This document shows positions 58,430-64,000 of a stretch of 64,000 bases of DNA, piece after piece. The notes under the pieces are model-generated. The model saw only the letters and a list, made by a program, of their open reading frames with translations. It was not told where the DNA came from and made no database searches. Source of the stretch: Psychroflexus maritimus (GTDB lineage: Bacteria > Bacteroidota > Bacteroidia > Flavobacteriales > Flavobacteriaceae). Location: the NCBI RefSeq assembly GCF_011089875.1, contig NZ_JAANAS010000116.1, forward strand, positions 1-64,000, read 5' to 3'. How positions within the stretch are numbered: position 1 is the first letter of the stretch; each line of letters starts with the position of its first letter. The translations under genes and the position numbers were made by a program.

Positions 58430-59467
58430 CTATTTATCAATGATTTTTGAATAAGTTTCTGCTCCATATTCTTCTTTGTAAATTTTTACAATTAATAAAA
58501 ACAAAGAAATCAATAATGGCCCAAATATCAATCCGATAAACCCAAACAATGGCACCCCTATAATTACACCTATAAGCGTAATTAAAGGATGTTCATCAGC
58601 CATTTTTTTCAAAACAAATAAACGAATTAAATTATCGCTAGAACCTATTACTACTAAACCATATATTAGCATTCCCACTCCTTCTGCTGTAGCGCCTTCG
58701 GCAAATAAAATAATGCAAACAGGTACCACGCCAATGGCTGTTCCTACAAAGGGTAAAACAGATCCAACCGCAGTAATAATAAACCAAAACCATGGGTTAG
58801 GAACATCAAAAATCCAAAACCCAATTAGCGCAATGAATCCTTGAAAAATAGCTACCATTGGAATTCCTATTGCATTAGCTCTAACTTTTTGAAAAGCCTC
58901 TTTGCCAATTCGTTTCAAATTTTCAACTCCAATAGGTACATAAGTTTCTAAAGTTGACTTTAATACTTTGTGATTTATCAACATATAAAACAACATAAAG
59001 TACATGATAGTAAGAGAAATAAATACATCAAAGGTACCAACAGCAATATTTTGAAGACTATTGCTAACCCAATCGGTTATGGAGCTTGCATTAAGCTGTG
59101 AAGCCAAATCATAACCTATATAGTCCTCTGCTATTTTTAGTTGGTTTTTTAATGCATTTACCAGCTGTTCCGAATTTTTTGAGGCTTGTCCTATTTTATT
59201 GGAAAGCATATATATTACTAAAAAAATTGGTAATACAATTAAAATAGTAGAAATGACTAAAATAATTGAACTGGCTAAGATTGAGTTCCACTTGCGCTCT
59301 TGCATTTTTAACATACTAGATTTAAAGATAACAAATAAAGTAATTGCGCCTAAAACTCCCGAGAAATAGGTAAGTGTTTTACTTAAAATTAAGCCTCCTA
59401 AAAGAATAATTAGAAGTAATATAAATACTTGTCGAATTAAAGAAGGGCTTATTTTTTGATTTTTCAT
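58430..59467 (-). CDS. AI-2E family (PerM/YdiK) membrane protein
   Basis: A 345-residue inner-membrane protein of the AI-2E family transporter group. Two N-terminal helices are followed by an amphipathic region (about 75-145) and about five helices. The pattern PMVAIFQGFIALIGFWIFDVPNPWFWFIITAVGSVLPFVGTAIGVVPVCIILF and the end with LITLIGVIIGVPLFGFIGLIFGPLLISLFL are family hallmarks. Transport of signalling molecules or ions was proposed for different members; the solute cannot be told here. It is a single-gene unit. Confidence 0.9.
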   Translation of the reverse strand: MKNQKISPSLIRQVFILLLIILLGGLILSKTLTYFSGVLGAITLFVIFKSSMLKMQERKWNSILASSIILVISTILIVLPIFLVIYMLSNKIGQASKNSEQLVNALKNQLKIAEDYIGYDLASQLNASSITDWVSNSLQNIAVGTFDVFISLTIMYFMLFYMLINHKVLKSTLETYVPIGVENLKRIGKEAFQKVRANAIGIPMVAIFQGFIALIGFWIFDVPNPWFWFIITAVGSVLPFVGTAIGVVPVCIILFAEGATAEGVGMLIYGLVVIGSSDNLIRLFVLKKMADEHPLITLIGVIIGVPLFGFIGLIFGPLLISLFLLIVKIYKEEYGAETYSKIIDK

Positions 59468-59956
59468 GGTTTTTATTTTAAGTAGTTAAACTTTAGTTGT
59501 GTTTTTAATTGAACAATGATTTTTATTAATTCAAATCTAAACTACAAAAAAAAACACTTCAACTACTCCTTATCAACATTTAAGTTGTAGCTAAAAAATT
59601 GCAAAAATAAAACAATGACTAAGTTTTATAGGTAAAACGAATTAATCTAAGTAATTCAATATCAGCTAAAAAATGTTTTCTTAAACTTGCTAAAATTTTA
59701 AATCTTCGGTTTATTTGCTGAAGCTTTTTTTGATTGTTCAAGATAAGTAAATAGTATTTTTACTTTCTTTATAAAATTTAAGATTCTTATTATTTTTTAT
59801 TTTTAATAGATTTTGTTTTGTATAAAGCGATTTTTGTTGCACATTATGCATAATGAACTTTCATAAAGACTAAAAACTGATTTTACTTCAAAATTAGCTA
59901 TTAAAAATAATATGTATATTGTGCTAAATTAATATATTTATGCTAAAATAATATAT
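59468..59956. other. AT-rich intergenic region with candidate operators
   Basis: No gene seen. It contains the perfect 14-base palindrome CATTATGCATAATG (59842-59855), listed below, and the tandem repeat 59922-59959. The rest is featureless AT-rich DNA. Confidence 0.5.
59842..59855. promoter_or_regulatory. Perfect 14-bp palindrome CATTATGCATAATG
   Basis: Both halves are exact inverted copies around TGCA. It lies about 100 bases upstream of the zinc-ribbon/HTH gene and could bind a dimeric regulator. Confidence 0.35.
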
Positions 59957-59959
59957 ATG
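59922..59959 (+). repeat. Two tandem 19-bp direct repeats covering the start codon
   Basis: TGCTAAATTAATATATTTA (59922-59940) is followed directly by a second 19-base copy (59941-59959), with 16 of 19 positions identical. The second copy ends with the ATG of the HTH gene. A near -7 box TATATTTA lies within the first copy. The arrangement suits an autoregulatory operator. Confidence 0.6.
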
Positions 59960-60370
59960 AATTATTGTCCTCAATGTCAGTCCAACAAAATTGTAAAAAG
60001 CGGTATAGTAAACCACCGCCAACGTTACAAATGTAAGTCTTGTAATTATTATTTTACCGTTAATAAATTAGGAAAAAAAATAGATCAGTACTATGTTACG
60101 AAAGCTTTGCAATTGTATTTAGAGGGCTTAACTTATCGAGAAATAGAACGGATTATAGGAGTTTCTCATGTAAGTGTTATGAACTGGGTGAAAAAATATA
60201 ATATTCATAAAGTAGAAAACCAGGACTATCATCCAACCTATAAAATACTTGGGCAATCTGAGTTAAGTAACTTTTTTTCAAACCAAGAAAACACTAAAGG
60301 GGCAGGAATGATAGTTACCGAATTAGGCGATAAATACATGGTGATTAAATGGGAAAGATTTAAAGATTAA
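59957..60370 (+). CDS. IS1-type InsA-like zinc-ribbon/HTH protein without a DDE domain
   Basis: A 137-residue protein. Cys4, Cys7, Cys26 and Cys29 (CPQC, then CKSC) form a zinc ribbon like that at the start of IS1-family transposases. Residues about 44-81 (YYVTKALQLYLEGLTYREIERIIGVSHVSVMNWVKKY) form a resolvase/transposase-type helix-turn-helix. The remaining 56 residues include GAGMIVTELGDKYMVIKWERF and contain no DDE catalytic motif. No terminal inverted repeats or target duplications surround the gene. It stands 113 bases before the porin-symporter operon. It is therefore better read as a DNA-binding regulator derived from, or related to, a transposase than as a mobile element. Confidence 0.75.
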   Translation: MNYCPQCQSNKIVKSGIVNHRQRYKCKSCNYYFTVNKLGKKIDQYYVTKALQLYLEGLTYREIERIIGVSHVSVMNWVKKYNIHKVENQDYHPTYKILGQSELSNFFSNQENTKGAGMIVTELGDKYMVIKWERFKD

Positions 60371-60433
60371 CTATAGAAGTTAACCCATATATATATTCTA
60401 TTTTTATTAACAAAGCTTTCTTCTGAAGTTTGA

Positions 60434-60478
60434 AACAAGTTTTTTGCAAAAAACAAATTAATATTTTTAAAACTTGTT
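60434..60478 (+). promoter_or_regulatory. Hairpin in the leader of the porin gene
   Basis: AACAAGTTTT (60434-60443) pairs with AAAACTTGTT (60469-60478), ending 5 bases before the ATG. A nested TTTTTGCAAAAA palindrome (60441-60452) competes with the outer stem. It could hide or expose the start site. Confidence 0.4.
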
Positions 60479-60483
60479 ATAAA

Positions 60484-61719
60484 ATGAATACTAAAATTAC
60501 GATACTAATAATTTTTCTTTTTGGAGGAATTATTTCAAGCTTCGGACAAGGTTCACCTTATTACAAAGGAGGATTTAAAATTAAGTTTGATGATAAAGAC
60601 GAAAAATACGTGCGCATAATTACTTGGGCACAAGTTCAAGCTAATTATGATGATTCTAGAACCCCCTCAGATACCGATCCTGATCCTTCTGATCTTTCTT
60701 TTCAATTAAGGCGGGCAAGAGTTTTGGTCTATGGACAAATTGTCAAAGATTTTCTTGTATTAACCCATATTGGCGTTAACTCGCTTAATTCAAATAACAT
60801 GCATCCAGTGGGAGGTGAAGGTACTCCACAGGTTTTTATGCATGATGCTTGGGCGCAATATAATGTAGCTGAAAATCATGTGTTAGGAGCTGGACTTCAT
60901 TATTGGAATGGTTTATCAAGACTGAGCTCTCAAGGTACTCTAAACCTTATGACTATGGATAACGACCGAGCTTCTTGGTCAAATCTAGGTTTATCCGATC
61001 AATTTGCGCGACATGTTGGTGTATTTGCTAAAGGAAATTTTGGTCGTTTACAATACAATGTAGCGATTAATGAATCAATTTCAAATACCTTAGATAATAC
61101 TAGCCTAAATTCTGAAAGCGCAGTGTACCAAGGAAGAAATTTATTGGGATCTGCTAATGCAGGAAAAAATTACACGGGTTATTTTGCCTACAATCTGTTG
61201 AACATGGAGTCAAATTTTCTTCCTTATAAAGTAGGCTCTTATCTTGGTACACAAGAACTCCTTAATATAGGAGCTGGATTTTTCCACCATCCAGATGGAG
61301 CTGTAATTTTAGATAATCAAGGTGAACTTCAAGGAGAAAATGTTAATCTATTTGCGCTTGATGTGTTTTATGATGTTCCACTTGGTGAAAATGGTTCTTC
61401 ATTAACTGCTTATACTAAATATCAGTACAACGATTACGGAACAAATTACCAGTTTGGTCCATACGCTAGCGGAAATATGTTTTACGGACATGCAGGCTAC
61501 TTGCTTCCAGGAAAATTCGAGAATACTAGGTTTCAACCTTATGCTTCGTTTAATTTAACTACTATTGATGCTATGGATGATGACAGAACCATCCTTGGAA
61601 TAGGAGGCAATGCCTACCTAAATGGTCATAATTCTAAACTTACTTTAGAATACCAACGAGAGAATTTCAACGGACAAACTTTTAATCGAGTGAGTCTTCA
61701 AGCAATGATTTATTTATAA
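60484..61719 (+). CDS. Outer-membrane porin (phosphate-selective/DcaP-like)
   Basis: A beta-barrel porin of 411 residues. The frame can be read from a TTG at 60430, but the ATG at 60484 begins the signal peptide (MNTKITILIIFLFGGIISSFGQ) and is preferred. Typical strands are seen: VRIITWAQVQANYDDS, LSFQLRRARVLVYGQIVKDFLVLTHIGVN, FYDVPLGENGSSLTAYTKYQYNDYG, and a C-terminal strand ending VSLQAMIYL. Together with the DUF4212 protein and the symporter it would bring a small carboxylate such as acetate or another organic acid across both membranes. The substrate is inferred from the operon. Confidence 0.82.
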   Translation: MNTKITILIIFLFGGIISSFGQGSPYYKGGFKIKFDDKDEKYVRIITWAQVQANYDDSRTPSDTDPDPSDLSFQLRRARVLVYGQIVKDFLVLTHIGVNSLNSNNMHPVGGEGTPQVFMHDAWAQYNVAENHVLGAGLHYWNGLSRLSSQGTLNLMTMDNDRASWSNLGLSDQFARHVGVFAKGNFGRLQYNVAINESISNTLDNTSLNSESAVYQGRNLLGSANAGKNYTGYFAYNLLNMESNFLPYKVGSYLGTQELLNIGAGFFHHPDGAVILDNQGELQGENVNLFALDVFYDVPLGENGSSLTAYTKYQYNDYGTNYQFGPYASGNMFYGHAGYLLPGKFENTRFQPYASFNLTTIDAMDDDRTILGIGGNAYLNGHNSKLTLEYQRENFNGQTFNRVSLQAMIYL

Positions 61720-61731
61720 AATTCAAAAACA

Positions 61732-61992
61732 ATGAAGAATAAAGACAAAAATGCAGTCGCTTATTGGAAAGAAAACGTCAAGTATCTTTTCATCTTACTC
61801 AGTATTTGGTTCTTGGTTTCCTATGGAGCAGGAATCTTATTTAAAGATTTTCTTAACCAATTTAGCTTGGGTGGTTTTAAACTTGGCTTTTGGTTTGCAC
61901 AACAAGGTTCAATTTATGTATTCGTAATCCTAATTTTCGTTTACGTTAGAATCATGAATAAGTTAGATAAAAAATACGGATACGACGAATAA
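61732..61992 (+). CDS. DUF4212 small subunit of a Na+/solute symporter
   Basis: An 86-residue inner-membrane protein with two helices (about 16-35 and 51-73) and the family start NAVAYWKENVKYLFILLSIWFLVSYGAGILF. DUF4212 proteins always travel with a sodium:solute symporter and are thought to be its small subunit. The gene lies 12 bases after the porin and 11 bases before the symporter gene, in the same operon. Confidence 0.93.
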   Translation: MKNKDKNAVAYWKENVKYLFILLSIWFLVSYGAGILFKDFLNQFSLGGFKLGFWFAQQGSIYVFVILIFVYVRIMNKLDKKYGYDE

Positions 61993-62003
61993 AAACAACA
62001 ACT

Positions 62004-63791
62004 ATGGATGCTCAAATTTTAACATATATTATTGTAGGTGCAACTTTTGCCCTTTACATTGGAATTGCTATCTGGTCTCGCGCTGGATCTACCAAAGATT
62101 TTTACGTAGCTGGTGGTGGTGTAGGCCCCATTGCAAACGGAATGGCTACTGCCGCCGATTGGATGTCTGCTGCATCATTTATTTCTATGGCTGGTATTAT
62201 TGCCTTTATGGGCTATGATGGTGCCACATTCCTAATGGGATGGACCGGAGGTTACGTTCTCCTAGCCTTATTACTCGCCCCCTATCTAAGAAAATTTGGA
62301 AAATTTACCGTCCCAGATTTTATTGGTGATCGGTATTATTCTAAAACCGCTAGAGGTGTTGCCGTTTTCTGTGCGCTCATCGTGTCTTTTACTTATATTG
62401 CAGGACAAATGCGCGGTGTAGGGGTAGTTTTTTCAAGATTTCTTGAAGTTGAAATTAACACAGGTGTGTATATAGGAATGGTCATTGTTCTTTTTTATGC
62501 CGTATTAGGTGGGATGAAAGGTATTACTTATACTCAAGTAGCTCAATATTGTGTCTTGATTTTTGCGTTTATGGTCCCGGCTATATTTATTTCTATTCAA
62601 TTAACCGGCAATCCAGTTCCTATGTTAGGAATGGGGGATACGCTGGTTAGTGAACCTGATGTTTATCTGCTCGATAAAATTGATGGTTTAAGTGATGAGC
62701 TTGGGTTTAGTAAATACACCGATGGTTCTAAAAGCATGATTGATGTAATTGCAATTACTTTAGCGCTTATGGTGGGTACAGCTGGACTACCTCACGTTAT
62801 TGTTCGTTTCTTTACCGTTAAACGGGTTAAGGATGCTAGAAAATCAGCTGGTTATGCCTTATTGTTTATTGCTATTTTATACATTACCGCTCCAGCAGTT
62901 GCTGTTTTTTCTAAAGTGAATTTAATTGAAACTGTTAGTGAAAAACCTTATGAAGAAATGCCAGAATGGTTTACCAACTGGGAAAGCTTGGGCTTAATAG
63001 GTTGGGCTGATAAAAATGGTGATGGTAAAATCCAATACTTAGGCCCAGATAGAAACGGAGGAGTGGCTATTGATGGAAAAACTCCAGAATTTAGTGAAGG
63101 TGTTGGCCAAAGTGGAGAGCGAATTGTTACCAACCCATCTGAAAATCAAAATGAACTGTATGTAGATAACGATATAATGGTAATGGCTAATCCAGAAATA
63201 GCTGAATTACCTAATTGGGTAATTGCACTTGTTGCCGCTGGATGTTTAGCCGCTGCGCTTTCTACAGCAGCAGGTTTACTGTTGGTGATTTCTTCTGCAG
63301 TTTCGCATGATTTAATCAAGAAAATGATCAAGCCAGATATTTCAGAAAAAGGAGAGCTTATTGCTGCGCGTCTTTCTGCTACAGCAGCTGTGGTTATTGC
63401 CGGTTATTTTGGAATCAATCCTCCAGGTTTTGTGGCGGCTGTTGTAGCACTTGCCTTTGGCTTAGCTGCAGCTTCATTCTTTCCGGCTATTGTTTTGGGT
63501 ATTTTTTATAAAAAGATGAATAGAGAAGGAGCGGTTGCAGGTATGATAACAGGGGTAACTTTAATGCTGTTTTACATGTTGAAATTCAAATTTGACCTCT
63601 TTGGAGGTGGTGGACAAGATGATTGGTGGTTTGGAGTCTCTCCAGAAGGTTTCGGAACCATAGCTATGTTAGCCAACTTTATCGTGTCTTTGACTGTATG
63701 TCAATTTACTAAAGAGACCCCAGAGGATGTTCAAGAAATTGTAGAAAATATCAGAATACCTAGCGGTGCTGGTGAGGCTACAGGTCATTAA
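62004..63791 (+). CDS. Sodium:solute symporter family protein (ActP-like)
   Basis: A 595-residue inner-membrane symporter with about 13 helices, probably importing a monocarboxylate such as acetate with sodium. Recognisable segments are SRAGSTKDFYVAGGGVGPIANGMATAADWMSAASFISMAG, RKFGKFTVPDFIGDRYYSKTARGVA, and GTAGLPHVIVRFFTVKRVKDARKS. An external loop (about 320-405) contains DKNGDGKIQY with Asp336, Asn338, Asp340 and Lys342, which resembles an EF-hand or dockerin calcium loop. The loop is rich in acidic residues. Neighbours are the DUF4212 subunit and porin genes. A terminator follows at 63808-63842. Confidence 0.93.
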   Translation: MDAQILTYIIVGATFALYIGIAIWSRAGSTKDFYVAGGGVGPIANGMATAADWMSAASFISMAGIIAFMGYDGATFLMGWTGGYVLLALLLAPYLRKFGKFTVPDFIGDRYYSKTARGVAVFCALIVSFTYIAGQMRGVGVVFSRFLEVEINTGVYIGMVIVLFYAVLGGMKGITYTQVAQYCVLIFAFMVPAIFISIQLTGNPVPMLGMGDTLVSEPDVYLLDKIDGLSDELGFSKYTDGSKSMIDVIAITLALMVGTAGLPHVIVRFFTVKRVKDARKSAGYALLFIAILYITAPAVAVFSKVNLIETVSEKPYEEMPEWFTNWESLGLIGWADKNGDGKIQYLGPDRNGGVAIDGKTPEFSEGVGQSGERIVTNPSENQNELYVDNDIMVMANPEIAELPNWVIALVAAGCLAAALSTAAGLLLVISSAVSHDLIKKMIKPDISEKGELIAARLSATAAVVIAGYFGINPPGFVAAVVALAFGLAAASFFPAIVLGIFYKKMNREGAVAGMITGVTLMLFYMLKFKFDLFGGGGQDDWWFGVSPEGFGTIAMLANFIVSLTVCQFTKETPEDVQEIVENIRIPSGAGEATGH

Positions 63792-63807
63792 TAAGTTTAA
63801 AAAAATA

Positions 63808-63842
63808 CCTAAGGTAAACCGATTTCATGGGTTTGCCTTAGG
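63808..63842 (+). terminator. Rho-independent terminator of the porin-symporter operon
   Basis: CCTAAGGTAAACC (63808-63820) pairs with GGTTTGCCTTAGG (63830-63842), one T-G wobble, followed by TTATTTTTATT. Confidence 0.85.
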
Positions 63843-63884
63843 TTATTTTTATTGAATGATGTATTTTTAAAGAAATTTAGTACA

Positions 63885-64000
63885 ATGAAGAAAAGACATC
63901 AGCAAAAATTAATTATTTTAGGAATTGGTTTAATCTTCTTGTTTAACTTTCCATTTATAGCTACTTACAATAGTGAGCAAGCTATTTTTGGTTTTCCAAT
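63885..64000 (+). CDS. Small membrane protein, cut by the window end (DUF3311-like)
   Basis: ATG at 63885 opens MKKRHQQKLIILGIGLIFLFNFPFIATYNSEQAIFGFP, running out of the window after 38 codons. The basic N-terminus, one membrane helix and LFNFPFIATYN...IFGFP fit small DUF3311-type proteins that accompany sodium:solute symporters. A second symporter gene may therefore follow outside the window. This is a guess from the partial sequence. Confidence 0.6.
   Translation, partial: MKKRHQQKLIILGIGLIFLFNFPFIATYNSEQAIFGFP

Noticed and set aside
59957-60370. Annotation as an active insertion sequence
   Set aside because: There is no DDE catalytic frame, no terminal inverted repeat and no target duplication around the gene.

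Overview
The window looks like a chromosomal segment of a low-GC (roughly one third GC) member of the Flavobacteriia (phylum Bacteroidetes). The evidence is Por/gliding-type secretion tails (T9SS type A and B), many TonB receptors with carboxypeptidase-like N-terminal domains, Bacteroidetes-style promoters (TAnnTTTG at -7, sometimes with TTTG near -33), almost no Shine-Dalgarno sequences, a Bacteroidetes-only family (DUF5606) and characteristic GC-rich intergenic repeats. The species cannot be named from the sequence alone. About 60 genes are present, most of them ordinary.

Layout. (1) 1-870: end of a T9SS type B cargo gene, then a block of interspersed repeats. (2) 874-11926: a seven-gene maltose/maltodextrin operon: inner-membrane sugar transporter, beta-phosphoglucomutase, GH65 maltose phosphorylase, SusA-like GH13, a lipoprotein esterase, GH31 alpha-glucosidase and a lipoprotein GH13. 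Surface and periplasmic enzymes would trim alpha-glucans, the transporter would import maltose, and the phosphorylase/mutase pair would convert it to glucose and glucose-6-phosphate. No SusC/SusD pair or regulator lies in the window. (3) 12256-18832: dihydrolipoyl dehydrogenase, TrmH/SpoU methyltransferase, M23 peptidase and a TonB receptor. (4) 18844-20152: an exported Fe/Mn superoxide dismutase and a hemerythrin-like protein. (5) 20558-29827: a metal-uptake region. A DUF4856 lipoprotein, an imelysin lipoprotein, an HTTM membrane protein and a FecA-like receptor form a probable iron operon with a classic promoter. A small Cys-containing membrane protein and an OprC-like receptor follow, suggesting copper.

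(6) 30320-44536: housekeeping and cell-envelope genes: typA, a membrane protein with LAS-peptidase-like motifs, lpxK, an MmcQ/YjbR protein, a fatty-acid hydroxylase, a hemolysin III homologue, a DYESRAD-repeat protein, sdaA, dnaK with a sigma-54-like promoter, a pseudouridine synthase and an alpha/beta hydrolase. A 49-codon membrane protein too short for ordinary gene lists lies at 37019-37168. (7) 44939-59467: 5-oxoprolinase pxpABC, ruvX, def, DUF5606, YkgJ, a methyltransferase, gcvT, a lipoprotein cyclophilin, a NudL-like hydrolase, an acyltransferase with altered motifs, an SDR, an orphan siderophore-type ATPase, a T9SS type A protein, a CrtA-like protein and an AI-2E family permease. Two divergent gene pairs overlap at their start codons.

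(8) 59957-64000: a DDE-less protein resembling the N-terminus of an IS1-type transposase (zinc ribbon plus helix-turn-helix), with a 19-bp tandem repeat at its own start, followed by porin, DUF4212 and Na+/solute symporter genes. I regard this as the most interesting locus: a possible domesticated transposase DNA-binding domain acting as a local regulator. The window ends inside a small membrane protein gene.
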